Source of the DNA: Clostridia bacterium
GTDB lineage: Bacteria; Bacillota; Clostridia; Oscillospirales; Acutalibacteraceae
Assembly (NCBI GenBank): GCA_024404115.1
Contig: JAKSQM010000010.1
Coordinates: 1 to 53,396 of the forward strand
Direction of reading: 5' to 3'
Length of the DNA: 53,396 bases
The first letter of the stretch is position 1. Every line of letters begins with the position of its first letter. This document shows, one piece after another, positions 43,858-52,674 of the stretch. The notes below the pieces were generated by a model that was not told the DNA's origin, did no database searches, and saw nothing but the letters and a program-made list of their open reading frames with translations. The translations under genes were made by a program, and so were the position numbers.

Positions 43858-45000
43858 ATGAAAAAGGTTATGATAATGGCCAACGGTCTTTATCTTGGCG
43901 GTGCGGAGAAAATTCTTCAGATGCTTCTCAACAATCTTGATTATTCAAAATTTGATGTTACTCTTTATTCAATGCACCCCGAAGAGCTGGACAGCGAAAT
44001 TTTCACAAAAAAGAACCGCTTCAAATACAAAGCGGTGTTTGATGAATATAAAGGAAAAAATCCCATTACAAAAAAGATTTCTGATATTCTTTTAAAGGTT
44101 AAGGGCAAGATTTTTAATGTTTTGCCGCCGAAGATTTTCAGACTTCTGTATCTCCGTGAAAAATTTGATGTGGAGATTGCGTTCATTGAGGGTGAAGCCA
44201 CAAAAATTGTGTCGGGTTCACTTAACAAAAATGCAAAAAAGCTGGCGTGGGTACATACGGATATGATAAAAAACGGCTGGACCTATTATCTTTATAAAAG
44301 CACCGCTGACGAGGGCAATGCGTACAGGCAATTTGACAAAATTGTGTGCGTTTCTGAGGTTGTGAAAGGTGCGTTTATTGAGAAATTTGGCATCAGCGAC
44401 ACAGTTTGTGTAAGATACAACCCAGTGGACTCTGCTGACATCAAGGAAAAGGCGATGAAAAGCATCGAAGAAAGTGCAGAAAGAAAGCCGCTTCTTGTTA
44501 CAGTTGGCAGGCTTGAAGAGCCGAAAGGCTACCCGAGGCTTGTGGAATGTGCCGCCAAGCTTCGCAACGAGGGGCAGGAATTTACATTGTGGATTCTCGG
44601 TGATGGCAGGCAGAGGGATTTTTTGCGAAAAGCCATTGACGAAAACAACCTTTCTGACACTGTAAAGCTGTTGGGATTTCACGGCAACCCGTACAAGTTT
44701 ATTTCAAAGGCGGATGCGTTTATCTGCTCCTCTTACATTGAGGGATTCAGCACCGCCGCCACGGAGAGCGTAATTCTGGGCAAGCCTGTTTACACAGTGG
44801 ATTGCCCCGGTATGAGCGAGCTTTTTGGGGACAGCCAGTGCGGTGAGATTGTGCCGAACACTGACGAGGATTTGTATGAGCTTTTGAAGCACGCAGTTAC
44901 GGACAGACAAAAAATGCAGGAATACACCGCCAACGCAGAGAAACGGGCAGAGTTTTTTGAAATTGACAAGCGTATGGCAGAGATTGAAAGTTTGATATAA
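43858..45000 (+). CDS. GT4 family glycosyltransferase
   Basis: The 380-residue GT-B enzyme has a start MIMANGLYLGGAEKILQML, VTVGRLEEPKGYPRLVECAAK at the domain border, TLWILGDGRQRDFL, LLGFHGNPYKFISKADAFI and the nucleotide-binding EGFSTAATESVILGKPV. It transfers a sugar from a nucleotide donor, likely one made by the upstream pair, onto a cell-surface glycan; the acceptor is unknown. No flippase or polymerase gene is in the window. It is followed by repeats with a terminator-like hairpin. Confidence 0.9.
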   Translation: MKKVMIMANGLYLGGAEKILQMLLNNLDYSKFDVTLYSMHPEELDSEIFTKKNRFKYKAVFDEYKGKNPITKKISDILLKVKGKIFNVLPPKIFRLLYLREKFDVEIAFIEGEATKIVSGSLNKNAKKLAWVHTDMIKNGWTYYLYKSTADEGNAYRQFDKIVCVSEVVKGAFIEKFGISDTVCVRYNPVDSADIKEKAMKSIEESAERKPLLVTVGRLEEPKGYPRLVECAAKLRNEGQEFTLWILGDGRQRDFLRKAIDENNLSDTVKLLGFHGNPYKFISKADAFICSSYIEGFSTAATESVILGKPVYTVDCPGMSELFGDSQCGEIVPNTDEDLYELLKHAVTDRQKMQEYTANAEKRAEFFEIDKRMAEIESLI

Positions 45001-45004
45001 TGTT

Positions 45005-45415
45005 GGGGTGAGCCATTGGCTCGCTCCTTTTTTTGGCAACTTCTTCACTATTCACTACAACTTATTACTTTAAGTTACCCCTATCGTCAAAATCAAAGAT
45101 TTTGCCACTTCCCCCAAGGGAAGCGTTTTTTATTTTGTGCAAACATTCAAAACGGGATGTCGAGGACGCCATCCCCTACGATTTTAATTCTAAGCATAGT
45201 GTAAATTTTGGAGCAGTAAGCCTGAAAATGAGCATAAATTGTTATAATAAAAAGCTGGCGAACACAGTTCGCCCCTACGATGTGCCGTTCACTTTTTCAC
45301 TATTCACTACAACTTATTACTTCAAGTTCTACCCCCTCAGCCGCTTTGCGGCAGCTCCCCAGTGGGGCGCCTGATTAACGGGAGCAACAAGCTACTCCCC
45401 TACGGTGTGCATTGC
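45005..45415 (+). repeat. Mosaic intergenic repeat island
   Basis: Several modules occur: CTTCACTATTCACTACAACT with TATTACTTTAAG (45045-45075) and again about 45295-45327; a CTTCCC/GGGAAG hairpin with a T run (45108-45136), which may end the glycosyltransferase transcript; CGGGATGTCGAGGACGCCAT with CCCCTACG (about 45153-45181); GCTGGCGAACACAGTTCGCC with CCTACGATGTGCCG (about 45254-45287), also at about 53212; GCCGCTTTGCGGC (45342-45354); and AGCAACAAGCTACTCCCCTA (about 45383). No gene is supported. Confidence 0.78.
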
Positions 45416-45417
45416 AA

Positions 45418-45449
45418 CAAAAAACGGCTATGATTTCTCACAGCCGTTT
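45418..45449 (-). terminator. Terminator of the M16-lgt operon
   Basis: The arms 45422-45433 and 45438-45449 pair (AAACGGCTATGA/TCACAGCCGTTT, one mismatch) with TTTTTTG following on the minus strand. Confidence 0.8.
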
Positions 45450-45453
45450 ATTT

Positions 45454-46653
45454 TTATAATTTTATGTATGAGTCGAAAACGTAGGTTGTCATCGTACCGT
45501 CCTGCTCGATGTGCAGGCGTTTATGCTTATTTGCCGCATTGGTGAAGAGGGTTGCCATTTCTTCATCTGGGAACTCGATTGTGCCCTTGATTGTAAGGGA
45601 TTCGGGCAAATAATACTTCTGACCGATATAGAAGCCTGTTATCCACCAGTGCATCATAGGTCCGTTGGATAAAAGAAGCTCATCCTCGTGGTAAACCTCA
45701 ATGCTCATATTCATCTGGTTATTCACAGCGCAATCGTAATATGATCCCTTTGAGCCGATTGGTCTGTTATAAATACCAACCTCACCGCCTGGGAGAATTG
45801 CATATCTGCCTTTCCAGAACTGAATCATCCATTCTTTATCGTTATAAGTAAATTTTACACGCTCGGTGTTGTAATCCATAATAACGATATTTGCGATGAA
45901 ATCATAGATAAGACAGAAGCCGAACTTCTGCTGCCAAGGATTAACGGCAGAATACATAAAGCTGCCTTTTCTGTCAAAATTGAAGCCAAGGTAAACCATG
46001 CCCTTGTCCTCTGAATTGTAGCAAAGCTGTTTTTCGGTGTCATAATAGAAATCAAGTGCCATTACATCTGTGCCGCCGTGATTATAAACAATCTCTGCGT
46101 CAATGCGATATAATGTATCGCTGACCTGAACTTCTTTAACATTAACCTCTTTAAGCTGTCTGAAATAAATAATAATCAGCTCAATGAAAACGCCCTTAAC
46201 TGTTTCGCCGTTTTTGAAACATTCATCAACTTTCGGAGCAAGCTCGGACACTACCTTATCAACATCAATCTGAAAAAGGTCGATAACTGCCTGTGATGAT
46301 TTGTTGGGGAAAACAAGGTTATTGGCAAGTGCGTAACCGTCAAAAAATGTTGTTTCTGCAAGCTCGGTGAAGATTTCATCAACAAAGCCCTCTGCTCTGA
46401 AAACAAGCTTTTCGCCATCAAAAAGTTTGAATCCCATAAGGGTTTCGGTAGTGGCATTGATAACCTCAATTACATTGAGAATTTCTTTCATTGTGGGGAT
46501 GTTATAGCCGTAATGGTAACGGTATTCATACTCTGAAACAACATCTTTTGCAATTTTTATAGGGGACTTTGCATATGCGGGAATGAACGCAGCTGAGAAA
46601 ATCATAATCACAGCCATAATGACTGCCAGCGTTCTTTTAATAGTTGATTTCAT
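45454..46653 (-). CDS. Secreted DUF4474-like protein
   Basis: The 399-residue protein has a signal peptide (MKSTIKRTLAVIMAVIMIFS to AYAKS, cleavage about residue 28). A helical region follows (about 35-190). A C-terminal domain contains YNDKEWMIQFWKGRYAILPG, GEVGIYNRP and MSIEVYHEDELLLSNG, the pattern I know as DUF4474 in Clostridia. No catalytic motif is identified. AGGAGG lies 7 nt before the ATG, and the first 17 bp overlap the 3' end of lgt, so translation is coupled to lipoprotein-maturation and peptidase genes. Confidence 0.75.
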   Translation of the reverse strand: MKSTIKRTLAVIMAVIMIFSAAFIPAYAKSPIKIAKDVVSEYEYRYHYGYNIPTMKEILNVIEVINATTETLMGFKLFDGEKLVFRAEGFVDEIFTELAETTFFDGYALANNLVFPNKSSQAVIDLFQIDVDKVVSELAPKVDECFKNGETVKGVFIELIIIYFRQLKEVNVKEVQVSDTLYRIDAEIVYNHGGTDVMALDFYYDTEKQLCYNSEDKGMVYLGFNFDRKGSFMYSAVNPWQQKFGFCLIYDFIANIVIMDYNTERVKFTYNDKEWMIQFWKGRYAILPGGEVGIYNRPIGSKGSYYDCAVNNQMNMSIEVYHEDELLLSNGPMMHWWITGFYIGQKYYLPESLTIKGTIEFPDEEMATLFTNAANKHKRLHIEQDGTMTTYVFDSYIKL

Positions 46654-47668
46654 TCTTATCCTCCTGTAATGCGCTGTATTCGCTGATTTCTGTTACATCT
46701 TCAAACTTTGTTTCTTCTGAAGAGTTTTTGCCATTCTCTGCTTTCAGCTTCTCCTCAAGGAAAAAGTCAACGCCGTCAATGGGTTTGGGATGCTTTGTGT
46801 ATTTAATTGTGAAATAAACCAGTGCTGTCAGCGAAGCCGCAACAATAAGAGCTGAAAGAAGCTGTGAAACTCTTATGGTTGAATTGCCGATATAAAGGCT
46901 GTCTGTGCGGAAGCCCTCAATTATCATTCTGCCTGTGCCATACCATACGCCGTAGCAGAGGAAGGTCTGACCGCTGAATCGGCGAAACTTTTTGGTGATA
47001 ATATAAAGGATAAAGAAGCCTGCAATGCACCATAAGGATTCATATAAAAAGGTGGGATGAACAGGGAGGCTTGGGTCAACGCTCATACCCTTTGCGGTGA
47101 GTGTTTCCTGCTCTCTGATAAGTGTGATGCCGATTTTCTGGCTCCACATACCCCAAGGCTTATCGGTGTTTGAACCGAATGCCTCCTGATTTGCGAAGTT
47201 GCCCCATCTGCCGATGCCCTGACCGATAAGAAGGCTCATTGCGGCAATATCAAGCAGGTTATAGAAATTCATCTTTCTCACCTTGCAGACAACGAATGCC
47301 GCCGCAAGACCTGCGATGATTCCGCCATAGATTGCAAGACCGCCCTCCCAGATTTTGAAAATATCTGCAAGGTTGTTCTTGTAGCTGTCCCACTCAAAGA
47401 TGCAATAATAAAGTCTTGCACCGATGATAGCGGCAATTGTTCCGTAAATCAGAACATCCACCATTTTATCAAGATTCATTTTCCATTTATATGCCATTCT
47501 GCCGCCAAAAAGCACTGCAAGCAAAAATCCGAATGCGATAATTGCACCGTACCAGCGGATTGTGAACTCATGACCGAAAATGGAAAACTGAGCAAAAATT
47601 GAAGAAACATTAAACGACAGGCTATGACCGCCAAAGCCTGTGAATGTTACCAAGGTTTTATCAAGCAT
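46637..47668 (-). CDS. lgt: Prolipoprotein diacylglyceryl transferase
   Basis: The 343-residue membrane enzyme transfers diacylglyceryl to the lipobox Cys of prolipoproteins. Key features: FTIRWYGAIIAFGFLLAVL, YGGIIAGLAAAFVVCK, the signature IGQGIGRWGNFANQEAFG with its Arg and Asn, VHPTFLYESLWCI, and a last TM segment followed by an acidic tail (about residues 300-343). GGAGGG is placed before the ATG at 47668; the frame upstream to 47845 lies in the M16 gene. It begins 1 bp after the M16 stop. Confidence 0.95.
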   Translation of the reverse strand: MLDKTLVTFTGFGGHSLSFNVSSIFAQFSIFGHEFTIRWYGAIIAFGFLLAVLFGGRMAYKWKMNLDKMVDVLIYGTIAAIIGARLYYCIFEWDSYKNNLADIFKIWEGGLAIYGGIIAGLAAAFVVCKVRKMNFYNLLDIAAMSLLIGQGIGRWGNFANQEAFGSNTDKPWGMWSQKIGITLIREQETLTAKGMSVDPSLPVHPTFLYESLWCIAGFFILYIITKKFRRFSGQTFLCYGVWYGTGRMIIEGFRTDSLYIGNSTIRVSQLLSALIVAASLTALVYFTIKYTKHPKPIDGVDFFLEEKLKAENGKNSSEETKFEDVTEISEYSALQEDKNEINY

Positions 47669-47669
47669 A

Positions 47670-48950
47670 TTAACCCTCCTGCGGAAGAATAACCGCCAAC
47701 GCACTATATTCATTAAGAAGTGTGCCGCTGAGAAGCTCTTCAAGATACTGTGCGGTGATTTCTTTATACACATCAAAATCGGTGAAAATTGTTTCGTCTG
47801 CAAAATATGAAAGAGCCATATTATTTGCAAGCTCGTCAACATCATTAAGACCCATTATCATTCTGCCATAGAGCTTTTTGCGTGTACGGGAGAATACTTT
47901 TTCATCAATGCCGTTCTCTTTGAAAAATGCGATTTCTTTTTTGATTTCTTCACAGGCGGCTTTCGGGTCTGCACTTTCACCGCTGAAAAGAATACAGCTG
48001 TAACCGAAGCCAGTGAAATATTCAAAATCAAAGGTGGTGTTAATAAGCTTCATATCAAGAAGCCTTTTATATAAAGCTGATGACCTGCCTGCGATAATAT
48101 CAAGAAGCATATCCATTGCGATTTCTTCTTTTGTGGAACACTCAGGATTTTCGTGATTTTCTTTAAATCCTAAAATAAACTGAGGTGCGCTGACAGGGAG
48201 CTTCTCTTCAATATAATCTGTTACAATTTCTTTTGGCTCGTCAATGGGCATTCTTTTAATAAGTGAGCCGTTTGCTTTCTTTTCAATCACTCTGTCGGCA
48301 ACCTCAATAACATCATCAACATTAACATTGCCAGCGATTGAAAGCACCATATTGCCTAAATCATAGAAGCTGTTGTAGCATTCATAAAGCAAATCTGCTG
48401 TGATTTCTGCAATTGATTCGCAGGAGCCTGCAATATCCACCTTAACGGGGTGCTTATGATAGAGGGCACGAAGCACATTGAATGTACATTCCCAATCGGG
48501 TGCGTCCTTATACATCATAATTTCCTGCCCGATGATGCCCTGCTCTTTTTCAACAGTCTGCTGAGTGAAATAGGGATGCTGAACAAAATCAAGGAGAATT
48601 TCAAGATTCTTTTTGAAATTGCCTGTGCAGGAGAAAAGGTAGCCTGTTCTGCCAAAGCTTGTGTAGGCATTGGCGGATGCGCCTGTTTTTGCAAAGCGTT
48701 CAAATGCGTCAAGGTCTTCGCTTTCAAAAAGCTTATGCTCAAGGAAATGTGCGGTGCCTTCGGGGATAATTTTATAGCTGCCGTCCTCTTGCGGAAGTGC
48801 GTTATCTATTGAGCCGTATTTTGTGGCAAAAATTGCGTATGCGCCAGAGTAATCTTTTTTGGGCATAACAAGAATTTTTAATCCTGAGGGGTGGTCAATA
48901 TCATAAAAAGATTCGCCCAGCTGTTCACTGCGGATTTCTTCAATTTTCAT
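47670..48950 (-). CDS. M16 family zinc peptidase, catalytic-type subunit
   Basis: The 426-residue insulinase/processing-peptidase-like protein has the inverted zinc motif HFLEH (His68-x2-Glu71-His72) in EGTAHFLEHKLFE, then FAKTGASANAYTSFGRTGY, and a downstream EKEQGIIGQEIMMYKD segment that fits the third zinc ligand region. The C-terminal half is the paired M16C domain. There is no signal peptide, so it acts in the cytoplasm. In Bacillus similar pairs (YmfF/YmfH) work as a heterodimer. It overlaps the partner gene by 11 bp. Confidence 0.92.
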   Translation of the reverse strand: MKIEEIRSEQLGESFYDIDHPSGLKILVMPKKDYSGAYAIFATKYGSIDNALPQEDGSYKIIPEGTAHFLEHKLFESEDLDAFERFAKTGASANAYTSFGRTGYLFSCTGNFKKNLEILLDFVQHPYFTQQTVEKEQGIIGQEIMMYKDAPDWECTFNVLRALYHKHPVKVDIAGSCESIAEITADLLYECYNSFYDLGNMVLSIAGNVNVDDVIEVADRVIEKKANGSLIKRMPIDEPKEIVTDYIEEKLPVSAPQFILGFKENHENPECSTKEEIAMDMLLDIIAGRSSALYKRLLDMKLINTTFDFEYFTGFGYSCILFSGESADPKAACEEIKKEIAFFKENGIDEKVFSRTRKKLYGRMIMGLNDVDELANNMALSYFADETIFTDFDVYKEITAQYLEELLSGTLLNEYSALAVILPQEG

Positions 48951-50217
48951 CGTCTTCGCCCTCCCCGCTTCCTCTTAACATAAACACTGTATCGAGCATA
49001 ATTGTTTTGGCAGCTCTGATAACCTGACTTTTATCAACCTTGCGGATTTTTTCGATTCTGTCCTCCGGAGATTCGGGGTTCTCTTTAAGGAACAGTGATG
49101 AATACCACGCACAGATTGCCTCGGGTGTATCGTTATAGCTCAAAACAGCATCGCACATACTTTTGATTGATGCTGAAAAATCATCATCACTGAAATTGCC
49201 TGATGCAACCTCTTTAAGCTGATTAAGAATTTCGTTCTTTGCTTTCTCTTCGTTTTCGTTTTCGATTCCGCTCTGGAGCATTACAATGCCCTTATTTGAG
49301 TTAAGAGCGGCTGAGCAATAATAGCAAAGGCTCATTTTTTCTCTTACTATGCTGAAAAGCTTTGAGTATGTGCCGCCGCCAAAAATATCAACAGCAACAC
49401 GCATTGCCTCAAGGTTATCTTCACTGTTGCGCATACCTGTTCTGAATCCCATAACAAGCTTGCCCTGCTTAACATTCTGTGTTTCGCAAACATAGTTGGG
49501 CTTGGGGTAACCTGGGAGGAATTCTGTTTCGCAGGGAACAACATCACGCTTTATTCTTGAAAATCTCTTTTTAAGGATAGACTTTACAAAATCGGGTGAG
49601 GCTGAGCCTGCCATAGTTATCTGCATTGTTGCAGTTTTAAGCAGATTTTTCCACTCGGCATAAATATCCTTGCCAGTAAGCTCTTTTATGGATTCAACAG
49701 TGCCGTAGCGATGTCTGCCATATGCTTCATTGGCAAACATAATCTCTTCACATCTCATAAGAGCGTAACGGCGTTTGTCGTTTTTCTCTGCTTCAAGCTT
49801 TTCAATAAGAAGTCGCTTCTCTTCCTCAACAATATCCGCAGGGAAAGCGCCGTCATCAACAATAGGGTCAAAAACAAGGTCTGTGAGAAGCTCAACGCAC
49901 TGAGCCGTAACCTTATCGTCCCCTAAAGCAAAGCGGTCATCAATAGCAGTTAAAGAAAAGTTGAGCAAAAGAATTTCGCCCTTTTTCATAACTCCAGCAG
50001 AAATGCTTGCGCCGTAAAGCTCGTCCAGCACTCCGTTAAATGCGGAGAAGTCGGGATATTTTTTGCATCTTCTGTGAAGAAGATAAGGCAGAATTGCCTT
50101 GGCAGAAATGTTGCCGTCAAGAGGGGTTGCAATTGTGAAATTAACACAACAGGTTTTGAATTTTTCGGTTTCTACGCTCACAAGGCGCACACCGTTTGCA
50201 ATTTCATGGATAGTCAT
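48940..50217 (-). CDS. M16 family peptidase-like protein, non-catalytic partner
   Basis: The product of about 425 residues (start ATG 50217 after GGAGG) has the two-domain M16 fold. Where the active family has HxxEH it reads ILPYLLHRRCKKYPDFSAFN, with no zinc ligands, so it is likely an inactive, substrate-shaping subunit. The C-terminal half (SYNDTPEAICAWYSSLFLKE) is M16-like. Such active/inactive pairs are known in B. subtilis and elsewhere. The frame upstream to 50322 is a non-coding extension. Substrate unknown; small peptides are likely. Confidence 0.85.
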   Translation of the reverse strand: MTIHEIANGVRLVSVETEKFKTCCVNFTIATPLDGNISAKAILPYLLHRRCKKYPDFSAFNGVLDELYGASISAGVMKKGEILLLNFSLTAIDDRFALGDDKVTAQCVELLTDLVFDPIVDDGAFPADIVEEEKRLLIEKLEAEKNDKRRYALMRCEEIMFANEAYGRHRYGTVESIKELTGKDIYAEWKNLLKTATMQITMAGSASPDFVKSILKKRFSRIKRDVVPCETEFLPGYPKPNYVCETQNVKQGKLVMGFRTGMRNSEDNLEAMRVAVDIFGGGTYSKLFSIVREKMSLCYYCSAALNSNKGIVMLQSGIENENEEKAKNEILNQLKEVASGNFSDDDFSASIKSMCDAVLSYNDTPEAICAWYSSLFLKENPESPEDRIEKIRKVDKSQVIRAAKTIMLDTVFMLRGSGEGEDDEN

Positions 50218-50249
50218 AAAAAGCCTCCATACATATATATACATCCTAT

Positions 50250-50278
50250 AGTATATCACAGTGTTACAAAAAATACAA
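50250..50278 (-). promoter_or_regulatory. SigA promoter of the M16-lgt operon
   Basis: On the minus strand, TTGTAT (50278-50273) and TATACT (50255-50250) have a 17-bp spacer. Confidence 0.7.
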
Positions 50279-50350
50279 TATTTGCCTGCTATTTTAAGCT
50301 TTTTAACGGCAAATATTCCCAATAATGAGGCTTATTTCGGTGGTTTTGTG

Positions 50351-50378
50351 TTGTAAACAGTGTTTTTTATGATATAAT
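50351..50378 (+). promoter_or_regulatory. SigA promoter of the hydrolase pair
   Basis: TTGTAA (50351-50356) and TATAAT (50373-50378) have a 16-bp spacer, about 30 bp before the start. It diverges from the M16 promoter. Confidence 0.7.
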
Positions 50379-50408
50379 TAGGTCAAAAACAGCTGGAGCG
50401 TGAGCCAT

Positions 50409-51329
50409 ATGAGCATATTTGATACACTGAAAAATGAGAGAAAAAAGCCAATAAACATCCTCCACGGCACTGACTGGTGGACAGACTGCGACGATGTTGT
50501 GGCATTGAGAATACTTTGCCGTGCGCACAAAGAAAATCTGATAAATTTAAAATGCGTTTGTGCAAACGCTGTTGGCAGATACACAGCCGATTCCATTGAC
50601 GGATTTATGACAGCGGAGGGAGTAAGTGTGCCTGTTGGAATTGACAGAAGCTCTGAGCGTGATGATTCCCGCTGCAGGTATCAAAAAAGGCTCAGTGAGC
50701 TGCCACATTCGCAGACAAACAGCACCGCCCCCGAAGCGTGGAAGCTTTATAGAAAAATCCTTTGGGAAAGCGAAGAAAAATGCCACATAACTGAGGTTGG
50801 TTTTCCGCAGATTATTCATCAGCTTTTAGTGAGCAAGGCGGACGAAATCTGCCCCCTTGACGGCACGGAGCTGGTGAAAGAAAAGGTTGAAAAAATCTGG
50901 ATGATGGCTGGGGACTGGCGAGGAAAAGAGCACAAGGAATACAATGTTGTTGCAACAAAAGCTGGGTTTGAGGCGATGAAATTTATCCTCGACAGCTGCC
51001 CCGTTCCTGTAACCTGCCTTGGGTTTGAGGTTGGCATGAGCGTTATCACAGGCGGCGAGCTTTCTGACGGCGATATTTTAAAGAATGCGTTAATCGACCA
51101 CGGCAGCGCAAAAGGCAGATGCTCGTGGGACCCGATGCTTGTTACACTTGCAATTATAAATGATGAGGAAAAAGCAGGATATAAAAAGGTAACGGGCAAC
51201 GGATTTGTTACCGACGAAGGCTACACAATTATGGAAGAAAACGAAAGCGGAAAAGACGCCTTTGTTGTGAAAAAATTTGACGATAAATTTTATGAAAAAA
51301 TGATAAATGAAATTATAGAAAGCAGATGA
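50409..51329 (+). CDS. Nucleoside hydrolase-like (IUNH fold) protein
   Basis: The product of about 306 residues opens with INILHGTDWWTDCDDVVALR, a variant of the calcium-binding Asp cluster of inosine/uridine nucleoside hydrolases (Asp22, Asp28 and Asp29, with two extra residues in the loop). IWMMAGDWRGKEHKEYNV and a late KGRCSWDPMLVTLAI fit the active-site segments. It would split an N-glycosidic bond of a ribonucleoside or related ribosyl compound. I chose the ATG at 50409 (GGAG 10 nt upstream) over a GTG at 50400, which sits against the RBS. The ADP-ribosylglycohydrolase gene starts 4 bp after its stop. Confidence 0.82.
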   Translation: MSIFDTLKNERKKPINILHGTDWWTDCDDVVALRILCRAHKENLINLKCVCANAVGRYTADSIDGFMTAEGVSVPVGIDRSSERDDSRCRYQKRLSELPHSQTNSTAPEAWKLYRKILWESEEKCHITEVGFPQIIHQLLVSKADEICPLDGTELVKEKVEKIWMMAGDWRGKEHKEYNVVATKAGFEAMKFILDSCPVPVTCLGFEVGMSVITGGELSDGDILKNALIDHGSAKGRCSWDPMLVTLAIINDEEKAGYKKVTGNGFVTDEGYTIMEENESGKDAFVVKKFDDKFYEKMINEIIESR

Positions 51330-51333
51330 ATTT

Positions 51334-52674
51334 ATGATAGGCGGAATACCGTTAAAAGAGCTTGTTGAAAATGAAATTATTGAAAGACAGCAAGAGGGCT
51401 GCGAAGTGCCTGACTACACCGAAAGATTAAAGAACGCTGACAACGATGAACTTTTAAAAATTTATGATGAGCTTGACGCTCTTGAAATCAGCGAAAATTT
51501 TCCGTTTAACGAGCCAGATAATTTAGAAGAAATTTTAAAAGAAAGTGATGGCTGTGATTACAAAAAAATTCCTGAAAGTGAGGGACTTTTTTCAAAATTT
51601 TATGGTGCATGGCTTGGCAGAATTGTCGGCTGTATTATGGGTAAACCATTTGAAAAGTATCCTTTTGGTGCAGGTGATGGAACACTTGACGGATGGCAGT
51701 GCATTAAGCTCTGGCAGGAGGGAAATGGCGAAAAATTCCCGCCTGAGGACTATATCAGCGTAAATTCGACGGCAAAAGAGCAATTCGGCTGGGAAAGTGG
51801 CTGTCCTGATTCCCAAAAAGAGAATATTACTTTTGCAGAGAGCGATGACGACATTCGTTACCTTGTGCTTGGTCTTTTGATAAATGAAAAATTCGGCAAC
51901 AATTTCACACCGAATGATGTGGCGAATATGTGGCACACTTACCTTACAAAAAATATGGTTTTTACAGCGGAATATATAGCAATGCTCAACAGCTATGTGT
52001 GCGAAATAAAAGACAAAAAAGAACAGATAGAATTTTGCAGAAAGCATCACAATCCTTTCAGAGAATGGATCGGTGCGCAGATTCGTGTTGACCACTATGG
52101 CTACTACAACGCAGGCGACCCGTTGACGGCGGCAAAGAGTGCGTTTAATGACGCATACTTTTCTCACGCTAAAAACGGCATTTACGGAGCGATGTTTTTT
52201 GCGGCACTTATTGCCACAGCTTTCACTGAAAAAGATATTGAAAAGTGCATTGAAACTGCACTTAAAGTTGTGCCGAAAAAATCAAGATTTTATGATGATA
52301 TTTCTTTCACAATTGAGAGTGCAAAGCAATGCAAAACTGCTGAAGAATTGTATGAAATTTTATGGAAAAAATTCAGAGGTTTCAGCTGTGTTCACACAAA
52401 CAATAATGCCTGCGTTTGCGTTGGTGCGCTGATAATGAGCAAGGATGATTTTGTGAAAGCTGTTTCGATTGCCGTTGGCGCAGGATGGGACACCGACTGC
52501 AACGGCGCAACAGTCGGCTCGGTCATGGGTGCACTTTTGGGTACGGAATCAATACCCGATTATCTCTCTGCGCCCCTTAACGATACGCTCTATTCTTCGG
52601 TGATAAATTTCCACCCTGCAAGCATTCGTGAATGTGCAGAAAGAAGCTATAAATTGTTTATGGAAAAAGAATGA
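51334..52674 (+). CDS. ADP-ribosylglycohydrolase family protein
   Basis: The 446-residue protein has about 85 leading residues of its own and then an ARH/DraG-type fold. The opening is SKFYGAWLGRIVGCIMGKPF. The first metal-binding region is TFAESDDDIRYLVLGLL, and the C-terminal signature is VGAGWDTDCNGATVGSVMGA with the Asp residues that bind magnesium. Such enzymes remove ADP-ribose from proteins or cleave ADP-ribosyl compounds. No matching ADP-ribosyltransferase is nearby. RBS weak; coupling to the preceding nucleoside hydrolase gene is likely. A joint role in ADP-ribose or nucleoside salvage is inference. Confidence 0.87.
   Translation: MIGGIPLKELVENEIIERQQEGCEVPDYTERLKNADNDELLKIYDELDALEISENFPFNEPDNLEEILKESDGCDYKKIPESEGLFSKFYGAWLGRIVGCIMGKPFEKYPFGAGDGTLDGWQCIKLWQEGNGEKFPPEDYISVNSTAKEQFGWESGCPDSQKENITFAESDDDIRYLVLGLLINEKFGNNFTPNDVANMWHTYLTKNMVFTAEYIAMLNSYVCEIKDKKEQIEFCRKHHNPFREWIGAQIRVDHYGYYNAGDPLTAAKSAFNDAYFSHAKNGIYGAMFFAALIATAFTEKDIEKCIETALKVVPKKSRFYDDISFTIESAKQCKTAEELYEILWKKFRGFSCVHTNNNACVCVGALIMSKDDFVKAVSIAVGAGWDTDCNGATVGSVMGALLGTESIPDYLSAPLNDTLYSSVINFHPASIRECAERSYKLFMEKE

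Noticed and set aside
50553-51199. Minus-strand ORFs antisense to the nucleoside hydrolase
   Set aside because: They are frame shadows of a well-supported plus-strand gene.
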